DNA from: Adiantum capillus-veneris
Lineage: Eukaryota; Streptophyta; Polypodiopsida; Polypodiales; Pteridaceae
Length of the DNA stretch: 64,000 bases
NCBI GenBank assembly: GCA_014529385.2
Contig: CM043959.1
Span: 14,693,809-14,757,808, forward strand
Direction of reading: 5' to 3'
Part shown: positions 35,233 to 46,894 of the stretch, one piece after another
Layout of the letters: each line of letters begins with the position of its first letter
Numbering within the stretch: the first letter of the stretch is position 1
Program-made: the position numbers and the translations under genes
The notes under the pieces: model-generated
What the model saw: the letters and a program-made list of their open reading frames with translations, nothing else
Told to the model about the DNA's origin: nothing
Databases searched by the model: none

Positions 35233-35925
35233 TCTCAAACTAGGCCAATAAAAGAATGTCTCTACCGTTTTAACTGTCGCACCAATACCACGATGCCCTG
35301 CATATAATGGGACATGACTTTCTACCATGACCTTATGTCACAATGGCTTAGTATCACAAAGTCTTCCATGCATCATGATAAAATTGTCTATGAGGAGGTA
35401 GTGCTCATGATGTTGCCCCTCTTGCAACTGCTTAAAAATCCTTGCAAAATCTTCATCTGTAGCATATTGTTCCTTCATGTCATCCAACTCATGTTGATAA
35501 GGAATTGACAGAATTGAAATATCTGGCTTCCCTGATAACGCATTAGCCACAACGTTCTTCTTGCCTTCCACATGCATAATCTGGAAGTGGAAAATAGAAA
35601 GAATATTTGTCCATTGCATATGCTTTTTGGATAACTTTGACTGTGTCAAGAAGTATTGCAAGGTCTGATGATCTGTCTGAACAACAAAATCAGCACCTAA
35701 GAGGTAGTGCTTCCAACTAGAAAGCACATGAATCATGGTCAAAAGCTCTTTTTCATAGATTTGCATAGTCTTTTATGGCCCTTGCAAGATTTTTCTCTCG
35801 TAAGCTACTACCCGACGATCTTGCATTAGCACTCCTCTGATGCTATTGCCATACGCGTCATACTGGACCACAAATGACTTCCTGAGATTTGGTATACTAT
35901 ATGCCTGAGTAATGTGTGACATGAC
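35233..35925 (-). pseudogene. pol: RNase H and integrase zinc-finger part of element D
   Basis: Minus-strand reading near 35920-35770 gives SFVVQYDAYGNSIRGVLMQD, the RNase H start. One stop follows, and then 35766-35338 gives HVLSSWKHYLLGADFVVQTD and AALSGK-like NALSGKPD near its end. The integrase N-terminal part continues to the C insertion point near 35233. RT is absent; the homology break near 35925 adjoins an unrelated primer-site-like sequence. Confidence 0.8.
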
Positions 35926-35935
35926 CATATCTTAT

Positions 35936-36145
35936 TGGTATTAAAACATTTTCATTCACTCACCTTACTTTGATTTGTTTCTTTACACAATTAGCTTACA
36001 ATTTCTCAAGTCATTTAAGAAATTAGTAGTGAGAATGGCACCCAAGAGAACTCATTTTGGTGGCTCTCACGATCATGAGGCTGGAACCAGTGATGCAAAA
36101 GGCAAAGGAAAGGACTCTATGAATGAAGAAGTGCCAATTATTTAG
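35936..36145 (+). mobile_element. start of another retroelement (M), fragment
   Basis: TGGTATTAAAAC at 35936 resembles a decayed tRNA-Met primer site. About 90 bases on, the ATG at 36035 opens 36 codons beginning MAPKRTHFGGSHDHEAG and ending in TAG, with a Lys/Gly/Asp-rich start typical of plant gag proteins. No LTR lies upstream because D sequence adjoins directly. The identification is tentative. Confidence 0.35.
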
Positions 36146-37224
36146 TGAAGCAATGACATCACTCATGAGAAGGTAGGAATATTTTTTGGCTATTTAATGT
36201 TCCTTGCATCACGAGTCATTAGGAAGGAAAAATTACCCTAAAAATATTGGGTCACTCCCAATTGGAAACCACATCATTTGAACTTGTTATTTTCTTAAGT
36301 TTTAATTATTAGGAAGGAATTGTTTGATGATATATTATCTAAAGTAGGAAAGAATGTTTTGTTAGGAAAGACTCTCTCAACTTTACTTCATTTCATTCCA
36401 ATATTGATTTAGCCTGAACTCCCCTTTGATCATATGGAGGTAGCTCGCTTTTCTATGTAGGAGCTGTGCATTTCTATGTACAATGCTGACCCATTTCTAT
36501 GAGACAACTTAGTTCATTTCTATGGATATATGATGTGACTCATCCGGTGGGTTACTCCAGGAGGTGTAGTACTTATTGATTGTATGGGAATTCAATGAAA
36601 ATGGGTAGAGTGAACATCCAGTGGAAGAAGTTTCTACAATTTTGGAGTATTGGAATTATTATGAAGTAGAGTTTTTCCTAGGAAAGATTGTCTTCGTGCC
36701 AATTTTTAGTGTTTGAAGGACTACTTAAATAAACTTGTGTTGGGAACTCTAATAAAGAACTATGTGTTATGAACAACCATGTGGTAGTAATTAGGAAACA
36801 AGATTAAAAGTGTGAGTGTGGGAGTGAAAAGTGAGGACTCTCTCAGGTTGCCATGTCAATGGATGGGCGGTCTCAATTAGTCGAGAAACTCTTCGCTCCC
36901 TATTTGTTTAGCAAAAGTGAAATTAGAGCCTCATTGCACCAAGAGTGAAGAAGTCTCAAATGATCCATTCCTCTGAAAGCTATGGGTAAAAATGCATTTG
37001 AGTTTCTCTCTTTTGGAAGATGAGATTTATGAATGTTTAAATTTTTGTAAGAGATCATGCTTCCCCTGCGAGGCAAGACTAGAAAACCTATCTAATGGCT
37101 CAGGCTTGAGTTACCCTATGACAAAATCATGTCCATTAGAATCAATACTATCTTGACTATGTGTTTTTTAAGCAATTAGGACCTAGCAAAATTGGTGACG
37201 GGACGGGGACCTCACACTTTGACG
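36146..37224. other. unassigned sequence upstream of J, possibly its 5' LTR
   Basis: No coding domain is supported. It ends one base before a primer site (37226), so its right part should be the 5' LTR of J. However, it does not clearly match the J 3' LTR at 39317 or the A/B/C LTRs, and I cannot place its left end. Confidence 0.4.
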
Positions 37225-37698
37225 TTGGTATCAAAGCTGAGGTTTCTCTTTTCTTGCCTAAGAAGAGAGATCCTTGAGTAGTCTATGAAAGGTTGAAGTT
37301 TTTCTTTGCAATAGGGTAAGTGGGACTAGGATTTATTAACTATAAAAGGTTCGAGTCATTCATTGCAATAGGGTAAGTGGGATTGGGATATATTAACTTG
37401 GTTGGTATGTGTATTTATACGATATTAGTGACACCATCAATATCTATGGTCTTAATAATTAAATCTTTGGGACGTGCCTTTGGCTTAACCATTTTTGAGC
37501 TATTAGTCTCCTGAAAGGAACCGATGTCAACCTTGCATTGTTAAACCTGCTCCACTACTCTTTGCAATCAACAGTATCCTAAACCATGGGTGTAGTTACT
37601 TGAGTGCTAATTTTTAAGGGATAAGAGGAGTAGTAGCCAAAGTTTTTGGAAGTGCCAAGGAAAGAGTTAGAATACACATACAAGGAAATTAAATCATC

Positions 37699-38940
37699 AT
37701 GGTCCAACATAATCAAGAGAATGTAATTAATATTGACAGGTTATATTTGGCTCATTGTATAACATTTGAGGATGGGTGGAGATTCATTAACTACCTCGTT
37801 GACAAGATACAAAAATCAATGGGAAACATTATTTTACAACCGAAGGTTCAAAGCCAAACTCAAACTTGTCAAGCCCAAGTTCCCCTAAGTACCCAAGTGT
37901 TGGCCTTTATCCAATAATTTGACACGGCTTTTGGAGATGTAGATTGCTCAAAAGCTTCAAAGCTCTAAAATGTTTCTATGCATTTCTAGCGGTCAGCCCA
38001 TCAATGGTGGGCAAGCCTATGTAGTCAATGTGAAGCTCCAAAGACTTGGAAAGCATTAAGGATTGCTATTACAACGCAATTACTGTGCAAGTTTCAAAGA
38101 AAAAGTCCTTATAGAATGACAAAGCTTGAAGATGGCCCCGTGCAAGTCTGTCCCAAAGTATGTGGATAAGTTTTGGGAGTTACATATCAAGGCCACTCTC
38201 TACAAAAAGATAGACTTTGCAAAACAAAAGAAAACAATTTACGGTAGCCTATCCAAAGAGATGGGTGAGTATTTCAACTCACAAAGACCTAAAACTATTT
38301 CAAAGGTCATACATCATACTATGGTCTCCTTGAGGATTCATTTCCAACAAGGATATAAGAAGGGCTCCAAACTAATGAAAGCCAGACAATCATACGATCA
38401 AAGAAGTTATATCTATCATGCAACAGAAACAAAAGGCTGCTACTAATAAGCATAGATGAGCCCTGACCTTCAAATAAATTAATTGGATATTGCTAAATTT
38501 TCCAAAATTATGCCTAAGTCACACTACGGGCAAGGGAATGACCAAAAATATGCCCAACACGTGACAAAAAATATTATGCCCAACACGTGACCCAAAATAT
38601 TATGCTAACTTAGTAAAAAGATATTATGGTCCATTTCAAATTCTTAAAATTATCAATGAAACACTTATAAGTTAAGGTTACCAAGTACCTGGCTCATTCA
38701 TAATACCTTTTATGTGACAGACCCTTGAAACCTTATAAGGGTGAGCCACGCAAAGAACCAGTAATTGAAGAACCACCTGAGTTTGAGGATTAAAAAGAGA
38801 TTTTGCACCAAGAGAGCATCCTTTGACATGAAGACAAGGTTTTAAGAAGTGGTAAGAATATCCATTGATATCTTGTCAAAATTAAGAATTATACTTTTGA
38901 AAATGTAAGGTGGATGCAAGACATCCAGGTAAAAAATAAT
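37699..38940 (+). pseudogene. gag joined to integrase C-terminus and chromodomain in J
   Basis: The ATG at 37699 opens a gag N-terminus (LVDKIQKSMGN) with the Ser-rich linker deleted. Core pieces follow, with AHQWWASLC near 37995 and FNSQRPKTISKVIHHTMVS near 38275-38330. At about 38395 the sequence switches to integrase C-terminal sequence (IMQQKQKAATNKHR), then a GPF-like module near 38620-38640 and a chromodomain near 38810-38925 (YLVKIKNYTFENVRWMQ) with a TGA just before it. Several stops are present. Confidence 0.75.
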
Positions 38941-39302
38941 GTAAGCCTTGCAAATACCTACAATGACTCCTATCAATGGTAAGAATCATGTATGAGAAAG
39001 TATATTTCATAAAGATTTTTTTCTTGCTTTGACTCTAAGATTTCTTTTAAATGCATACCATATATCAAGCTTGCGGCAGCTTACTCTCTCAAGCATTTAG
39101 TTGACCATGCCAATTTACCACGAAAGATGATTAGGGCTAAGTAAAGACATTCTTGGGACAACTAGCCCTTCCAAGCACCAAGTGTATGTAGTTTCCACTA
39201 TGGAAGAATGTCAATGGGTAAAATGGGATCCTCTATCCAAGGCAACAGGACTAGCTATGACTTTATTTTTCCCTACCCCATAGTCAAGGATGACTATGAT
39301 TT

Positions 39303-39316
39303 CAAGGGAGAGGTAA
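39303..39316 (+). other. polypurine tract of J
   Basis: CAAGGGAGAGGTAA directly precedes TGTCATGAGTATTG, matching the B and C arrangement with one substitution. Confidence 0.8.
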
Positions 39317-39800
39317 TGTCATGAGTATTGATTTCTAACCTTATCAAGGTATTTTACAACTTAAATTGGTCACTTAAGTCTACGGAGAATAAAAAGAGAA
39401 CAAGTGAAATTGATTAAGTGCTAATGGACCAACGGTTCAACGGTTGGGACCAAAAAGGAAAAAGTCCATAAAAGAGCAAGGGTAATTGCTAACTAGTCAT
39501 CTGATTCATATAGGTACATATCAAGGAAGGATAAATGTATCATGGAAAGCTTGGATCAAAGGTATAGGACAAAAGAGATGATCAAGAGAAATTATAGAAT
39601 TCTAAAAATCTAAAGTGATTGTGCTAAGCTCAAGACATTAGAGTAACTCTTTAGACTCCTAGTATGAAGTCTAGGAAGCCTTAGGGTGAAATTCTAGCTT
39701 GCCTTAAATTATCTAAATTTAATACATCTAGATTTAGCAGGTTTTGGGAGCATCTTGGTGGCACCCCAAAGCACTATGCTAAGGTTTTGCACACGAGGTG
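39317..39800 (+). repeat. 3' LTR of J, start and diverged body
   Basis: It starts TGTCATGAGTATTGATTTCT and keeps scattered similarity to the A/B/C LTRs, such as AAAAGGAAAAAGTCCATAAA followed by AGAGCAAGG. The end could not be defined. The family is inferred from position and these blocks. Confidence 0.5.
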
Positions 39801-40640
39801 AAAGTTTTAAAGCCCAAAGAATGGGTTTTATTTTTACCAAAGTTTATCCTAGTTTAGTGAGTCCTAAGTTAGCAGGTATGTTGTAGCCCTAGTGGAATTG
39901 GAGCTGGTCTTTTCAGACAACTGATTCCAGTGTTAAAATTTAGAGCTACTGGTTATGTCGTCAGTTCAATTAGTGAAACTTAGAATAGAACACTAGACTG
40001 AAATAGAGACCTGAAGTGGAATGTTATACTGAAATGAGAGACATAACTGAAAGACTCGAAAGAGTATTTGCAGATTCAGATTAATAGCTTAAGGATAACC
40101 AGTACAATGTCTAATGGGTTAAGCTAAGATGATTACAAAAGCAATGATTACAGGGTGAACCTACAGGCGAAGAGCTCGTAAATCCGAAAGTGCTTAGAAA
40201 GCTTAAGCCAAAAGACAAAAATTAAGCAGCTAAGAAGCCCAATTACAATGTAGCGGGTCCTATTTATAGCTCTCAAGAGTTACTACAATAACTACCTACG
40301 ATAATTACTGGTAGTGTTACTGCTCCCTGTTGTTCGGCCTTCTAAGAGGCAGTTCCCGCCTACTAGGACTATCATCACCTTCTACATCTTTCCCTCCTTT
40401 CTTGAATTTTGGTATAACTCCAAAAATTTTGGAAAAAAATCCACTGTCTGATTCTGTTTTGGTGTTGAGAAAACCATTTGGTGTTCTGGTTTGGCCTAAA
40501 CCCTAAACCCTTCTGGTTGCTGAGTTAGTCGATGTTCCTCATGGTAGTACTCTTTCGGTATTGCTAGCTTTATACCATACTTCATGCTTGTTGAGTGCTT
40601 GACACCCTTAGTTGTAATCCCAAGGGTGCCTAGCCAAGGA
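39801..40640. other. unassigned sequence between J and K
   Basis: No domain or LTR end could be supported. It may hold the diverged end of the J LTR and the downstream part of element K. Confidence 0.4.
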
Positions 40641-40689
40641 AATTCCAGTGTCTAAATGGAAAAATCTAGTGTCTGATTCTGAGATGGAA

Positions 40690-43600
40690 CTACCCAGTAT
40701 CCTTCCACTGAACCCGCTTCCTCTTGCCCTTCTTCTGTGTTGGTGCCTCAGAAGTCCCAGTGCTAGCATTGTCCTTTTGGATAAGTCTGTAAATGGCCTC
40801 TTGCTCAAGCTGATCTCGCCTTTCAGTGGAAATCTCAAATTCATAAGGCGTGAGGGGATTGTAGGTTTTGGTGTCGGGATCATACAGATTGTGTTTGCCC
40901 TTTGTCAGATGAGTTCTAGCCAATTTATGACAATGCAAGGTTGTGTGGATGCATCCCTATTGAAGAGGCTGATTCGTCTTACTTCTAGCTTCAAAGAGAA
41001 TCTTGGACATCTTTTTGTATTAGCCCCAGCCCTAGTTTTGTAGTGATATCCTTTTCAGGAATCTTAGAAGACTCCACAGTCAGTTGAAGTAACTAATTTG
41101 TGATCTTCGTTAATCCATGGAGCTAGATCTTCCACTGTCCCATATAGAGTTTGACCTTCTGCATTTCTCCTTGCAGATCCATGACAGTATCCATTTTGAG
41201 GGCGTCATTGATCAGTGATGCCAAGCTTTCCATTCCATAGTGGCTCGCTCATACGAGTCTTGGAGTTCATTGGTGATGCTGAAGTAAGCGAGTCGATCCA
41301 CTGGTTCCAGATGTTGAGATACAAAGCTGGAAAAAATCTAGGGAGTTCAGCCTCTTTAGCAGGTAATACATATAAGAGAACTAGAGAATCAGGCACAAAC
41401 TCCAAAAATTTGAGAAAAATATGGTTCTCCTGCTGCATCATCTTCCTAGTAACTTGGACGAGCTGAAAGACTCTTTGGAGAGCAATTGCATATTCTCCCA
41501 CTGTCATTTGAATCCGAGGTCCTTTACTGTTGGAAGACTGATCTTCAATTATGGCCTACACCCTTTGATCCAAAACTCCTCTGGCAATTTTAATTTGAAG
41601 CAAGACTTCTTTCAATTGAGTTCTAACCTCCTTCATACACTTGTATATAGGCCTGTTTCCTAGCAGTAGATCCAGTTCAAGAGCTAGAGAGTGTTGGTCT
41701 GTAGTGGACTTTTGCTACCAATGTAGATTGACTGTCATATAATCAAAAGTCAGTGTCCACTCAGGTACCCTTTTCAATAACTGGATTCTATTGGGATGCT
41801 CAAGTAGTTGACACATCTCTTGATCATGAAAGGCAGCTAATTTCTAGTGCTGAATCATTTTCCTGGCTCCTACATACAGTCTTTGAAAGCATTCTAGGTT
41901 AGAGATAAGAGTGTCATCCTCCAAATACTTTCTAGTAATAGGAGCTTGCTGATGTTTTAATCTCTTGTTCAATGTGATGAGCTGTAAGGAGTGTTGCTCA
42001 TCAGCCTTTAAGGATTCAGCCACAGCTTTGCCTTTTCCTTTTCTATCTAGACTGTGCCGTGACTAGTATACTAGAGAATCTCCACTTCCTTGCTGCTGAT
42101 CATCAGACCGCTAGTCACCCGACTGCTGGTCTGGCTGGTCTTTGTGCTTGTCTAGCTGGTCTTTGTTGGGTTCACTGCCTCCTGTGGTGGCAGCTGATCC
42201 ACCAGCTCTAGAGCTTGAGGGTGGGGAAGGAGGAATATTATCATCATCATCGGGTTTATCTACAGGGTTGTCCTCCGCTTCCTCATCCTGCTCTTCTTTC
42301 CTCTCAGAATCCTCATCAGGATTTTTTTGCTTATCAATATAATCCATAATGGCTTGATTTGCTAAGGCTGTCTTGTATTGAGAGATATTTTCTTGCAAAT
42401 CACTCTGCATGATCTCCATAAGTTCCTTGAGATTGTCCATATCCATGGTTAATATCAGCAATGTTATTATGGATATATCTCTCTGTAAGGGAAGCTTTCA
42501 ATGCAATGTGGGTTGTCAACATCGTGTTGAAGTCAACCCGCTTCATTCTCAGCATAGACTAAAATCTGTCAGCATTTCTTAGGCCTCTACCTTGTCTTCA
42601 TTTAACTGTTGATTCTTTGTTTTGAGCTTATAGAACTTTGCTTGTAGCTCCTTAATTGTTCGTGTTGACTGATTTTCAATAATACCATGCCTAAGAGATT
42701 GTGCCCCAATATCTTGTTGGAGTTTCTGAATCTTCTATTGGCTGCTTTCCAATTCTTCTTTTAGCTTAGACACTTTGTCATTAGAATCTGATGCATCCAT
42801 AAACTGTCCTAAGGCGTTGACAATGGTGTTCCATGATGACTAGATAAGCACCGAGCAGCCATCAGCTACTATTGTCGGGTCAGATTGGACTGGCTCATAA
42901 ACCATAACGGGAGCCATGTATGGTAATGCTGCCAAATCCGGTTTTTTGAAAAATAAGTGAGCCTTTGAGAGGGTTATGATGTAACTACTGTAGTCTATCT
43001 GTCTTGGCTATGGATAAAGCCAATTCACTGAAAGGAATTTTGTTAGCTGGATTTGCAGGTGTTGAACCCTTTCCCTTGTCATTATTGATTGTCACCTGTT
43101 TAGTGCTTGACATTTCTTGCTGGCCTATTCCAACATTGATGTCTATTGGAGTCTATTTTTCAGGTATGGCTGAAGTCTGGCCTGTTGAGGACTTTTCAAT
43201 AGGCAAGCACTTGACCTGACTCTCCAGTTGCTTTAGTAAAGCATTGCTTTTGGCCAATGTAACCTTTGGTTTCTTTGAACCTCTAGCTACCACCGGTGTG
43301 GCCTTCCTCTTCTGTCCAGTTAGAGCCAACTGATTGCCTGGAGCCTCTTTCTCTGAAGATAGCTCTACATTGTTAGTCGTTGGAATGGGCTTCAGAATCC
43401 AAGCCATCCTTACCTGGAAATTAGCTTCTAGAGAAGTTGCCCAGTATTTGCCAGACATACCAAGATTTCAATACATTCTGAGCTTTCAGCTTAGCAGTCT
43501 GTTGTAGCACATTATGAGACAAGATCTGACATAAGTTGATTTTACCTATAGCATTTAATCTTTTTGCAAGCTGTATGGAAAATAACTTTTCTGACACATA

Positions 43601-43882
43601 TGTGGGATTGTTCTTCAAGATTCTCATTGATACGGAAAAAAGGAAGGCTTGGAACTGTGAGAGATGATTCAGATATCTCTACCCTACCTCCTCTGTGGGC
43701 TCAACAATAGTGTTATCTCTAAAATGTGCAACATCAAATCCAGCACTTTGTTTCTCCTCAGCAACAAAGTCAATCTCCTCTTCCTCTAAAAGCTTTTCAC
43801 ATGTTTCAAGTTGTGACACTATGGAGACATTTGTATTTGTTTCCTCCACATGAACAACATTCTCATTACCTAAATCTTCCAT
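40690..43882 (-). pseudogene. ORF-X, unknown retroelement-associated protein, copy 2
   Basis: An ATG at 43882 starts a Glu/Asp-rich segment (MEDLGNENVVHVEE). Next are a helical block near 43627-43421 (NPTYVSEKLFSIQLAKRL), a Lys-rich linker, SWNTIVNALGQFMD near 42820, and a Lys/Glu coiled coil near 42760-42610. An acidic segment at 42350-42230 (EEQDEEAEDNPVDKPDDDD), a Ser/Gly-rich part, and blocks shared with 9061-11033 follow. From 42461 to about 41050 one frame continues through isolated stops. The total would be roughly 1000 codons. I know no family for it. It lies downstream of the G integrase piece; the junction is near 43975. Confidence 0.6.
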
Positions 43883-44118
43883 TTTAAGGAATAAAAAGAA
43901 CAAGAAGGAAAACTCCTTCTTCACTAAGTTACAAGGCTTTACATGAACAGGACAGGAAAAACTGAGTGGACTTATGAAAGATGACTTATTTTGGAACTTT
44001 TTTTTATCATGAAACTCTTTCATTTGCTTTTTTGAGCATAGATGCCCGCAACCTCCATTAGGCATGTCTCATCCAATCTTTCTAGAGTGTCGAGTCATTC
44101 CGACAACTCATGACCAAT

Positions 44119-44560
44119 TCACCCTAGGTCTTTTGCTATACGTAGTGTTCGAACCAAGAATTCTATAGGCAATATCGCATGTAGCCCAAATACCAAATTA
44201 AATAGTATCATCCTGATTGTTGTGTTAAAAGCAACTCTATATGCCCACAAAGCTGAATTCAAAGTTTTATTCCAATCCAATCTCAATTCGCTTACAATTT
44301 TGGTCAAAACCATGCAAAGAATCGTGCTTCATTAAGGAAGTGAGTCCCTCTATCGCTAACTATTTTGATTGGCAACCCATATCTTGTAAAGATATTTTCA
44401 TCCAAGAATTGTGCAATCACTTTTACATCATTTTGAGCCACTATAATTCTTGATAGACTTCTTTTGTACAAATGCTCAGTACATTATAGTGGCCAAAGAG
44501 TTGTATGCTTTATAGGCTTCTTTATTGTACAAATGACACATGAACTCACATAATCATTGA
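44119..44560 (-). pseudogene. integrase remnant of G
   Basis: Minus-strand reading gives a broken integrase core near 44410-44330, including RYGLPIKIVSD in one frame. Then 44313-44119 reads LNSALWAYRVAFNTT and IEFLVRTLRIAKDLG, the usual C-terminal part of the core in plant gypsy integrases. A C-terminal tail follows near 44065-43980 (KKQMKEFHDKKKFQNKS). The HHCC zinc finger and first catalytic Asp are not visible, so part is deleted. Confidence 0.65.
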
Positions 44561-45152
44561 CACTTCTCTATTGTTCTGGCCAATATACCTCATCAGCACA
44601 AGTGTTCTAGTTTTATAAAAAATGAATGATTGGTTTTGACTTCTCAGGGAGAACAAAGGCAATAAGTGTTTGCTCCACCTTGGCACCATTAGTATGTTGA
44701 ATAGGTAAGAATCAGGTAAGTCATCATCAACTCCCTGTGGCATTTCTCCATGTAGCAATTTAGACAAATGATCAACTCTCTGATGAGTTGTGCCCTTCTT
44801 GACTGCTACTTCAAAATCAAACTCAAGCAATATTATAAACCATCTAACAATACACCTAGTATTACAAGGTTTTACAAGGGTTGTTGACTAAGTACAATAA
44901 TGCTTTTTGATTCACAAAGAATATAAACTTGTTTGCAAGAAGGTAATGCCTAAAATTCTTGACCACATAAATCATTCCTAAGCCCTCTTGCTCAGTGGTC
45001 ATGTAGCTCTGCTTGGCACAATTTAATTGTCTGCTAGAATAGCTTGGAAAGTCCATATTTGCCTCTCTAGGCTCTAGCAATATGCAACCTATAGCAAATG
45101 TTGACGCATCAACATGAACATGAAAGATCTTTGTCCATTCAAGAGCTTTCAA
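44546..45152 (-). pseudogene. RNase H of G
   Basis: The stretch 45152-44862 has FHVHVDASTFAIGCILLEP, with the first catalytic Asp in VDAS, and YVVKNFRHYLLANKFIFFVN. After a stop, 44830-44546 continues with FDFEVAVKKGTTHQRVDHLS and GVDDDLPDSYLF. A matching block in F reads GVDDDLPYAYLF. Confidence 0.75.
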
Positions 45153-45173
45153 AATTGAAGAAAATGCCAGTCT

Positions 45174-46272
45174 CTACTTTAATTTGTGAAATGTTTCTTT
45201 GCATGCTGAATCAGTCCACTGAAATTTTGTAATTATTGTATAGAGAGATTTTGCAATAATAACATACATATAGATAAATTTTCTACAGTATTTACATTGG
45301 TCCATAAACGCTTGTATTTCTTTGGTCTTAATAGGCCTAGGCACGGAAATAATGACCCGTATCTTCTCTAGATCCATGGATATACCATTCTTGGGAACAA
45401 TGTATCCCAAAAAATTTCCATGTTGTACTACAAAGATAAATTTCTCCGGATTTGAGCATATGCGATATGTTTTGCATTTCTCAAAAATCTTTGTCAGATG
45501 TCCAATATGCTCTATTTTTTGCAAGGAATGCATGCATAGGTCATCCATATAGATCTCTATGAACTATCTCAGGTATTCCTTGAATGCATGGCTCATCAAC
45601 CTTTGGAATGTGGCAAGTGAATTGGTTAAAACAAATGGCATGACTCTATAGGCATAAATGCCCCATTTTGTCACAAAGGCTGTTCTATGCTAGTTTTTTG
45701 GCTTAATGGCTAGCTGGTTGTAGCCTGAGAAATTGTCAAAAACGTTATATAGGCGTCCTTTCCTACAACTCTTTAAGCACGTGATTTGTAATACATAAGG
45801 GATAAGTGTTTCAAATAGTGGCTACATTTATCTATTTGAGATTCACACAAATTTGTAATTTTCCTTTGTTTTTGCACCACCACAATCAGAGATACCCGAT
45901 CTATGTGTTCAATCTCAAAGATAAACTCGACTTCTTTTAGTTTGTTAATTTTCTCTTAGTTCTTTTTTGCAAAAGTTTCATTGTAGGTATAAGGATGTTG
46001 CCTTCGAGGTTTAGCATCACTCTTAAGGGGTGTTGTATATTGAAAAATATCCGAATATACTCCCTTAAATCTTTTTATGACCATGCAAACACATCTTTAT
46101 ATTGTTTGAGCGTCACAATTAGTAGTTGCTCTTCCTCTTTAGAGATATCGATGGCGATATAGGCTGGTCTTGGTTCTTTCCCACGCTTAGCTAAATCAAT
46201 TTGCTTAGCATTTTCAGGTCCATCATATGATGTTTTTGGTTCCTTAAGTTCTTGGATAGGTTGTTGAACCAC
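45174..46272 (-). pseudogene. reverse transcriptase of G
   Basis: The N-terminal part (46272-46075) has EEEQLLIVTLKQYKDVFAWS, the standard lead-in to gypsy RT. RT palm motifs near 45720-45540 read GYNQLAIKPKN, MPFVLTNSLATFQRLMSHAF and IYMDDLCMHS, so the YMDD active site is intact. The thumb (45548-45174) has LGYIVPKNGISMD. Several stops, for example at PKN-stop-HRTAF, prevent translation. Confidence 0.8.
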
Positions 46273-46894
46273 AATTTTCCTATCTTGAATAGTATATCTT
46301 GTGTAATGAGGGGATGCATCAAATTTTTTGATATCAAATCCCTCGTCACTCTCTCAACTTTAGTTGTCCAAACCTCTTTAAGGGTTCTCTTTAGCTCTCT
46401 ATATTTTTGCTTGCATTATATTTGTGTCATTCTAGGTGACTTCTTAGTTGTGCTTTTGGGTTCCCTTTTCTAGGTTTCTTTGGGTTTGAATTTGTATCCT
46501 TGGGCTACACAAATCTTCTAGTAATATTACCCTTGACACGATCCGAGGCTCCTATGTGCATCAAATAATATGTTTTGTTCTTTATCTTAGGCGTTGAATC
46601 TTGGCTTTTTGGTTTTGCAACCATTTCACTTGATATCGTTCTTGCTTTTGTGGTTTCTGGTTAGAGAAGTTATAAAATAGTTCTTCTCCTTCCTTTGTTT
46701 TCATTTCATTCCAGAGTCACCTAAAAATTCATCTTCCACATCTAACTCATTGAACGCATTATGTCAAGAATGTTGAAATTCTTCCTCTTGATCACTTAAA
46801 TCCCTAAGAGAGATTTTGTCAACTATACGTTTGCACTCTATTGTTTCATGTTCATCCTTATTGTCTGTGTTGGCTTCAGATCCTAAGATAGCTC

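Larger units (their letters stand above)
24921..35925 (-). mobile_element. chromovirus D pol region, interrupted by element C
   Basis: The two D segments are 24921-26372 and 35228-35925. Reading down the minus strand, RNase H and the integrase zinc finger lie in the upper segment; integrase core, GPY/F module and chromodomain lie in the lower one. The reading frame is compatible across the junction once C and one copy of TCTCT are ignored. RT, PR, gag and the 5' LTR of D are missing; homology stops near 35925. D differs from the A/B/C family throughout. Confidence 0.8.
37226..39800 (+). mobile_element. chromovirus J, internally deleted derivative
   Basis: It has a primer site TGGTATCAAAGC at 37226, a leader, part of gag, a jump to the integrase C-terminus, chromodomain, 3' untranslated region, PPT (39303-39316) and the start of a 3' LTR (TGTCATGAGTATTGATTTCT at 39317). 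About 3 kb of pol is missing. Both ends needed in cis are kept and the enzyme genes are not. The 3' LTR end is not clear, so the right limit is approximate. Confidence 0.7.

Noticed and set aside
42142-42342. Plus-strand Ser/Leu-rich frame
   Set aside because: It is antisense to the acidic and Ser/Gly segment of ORF-X copy 2.
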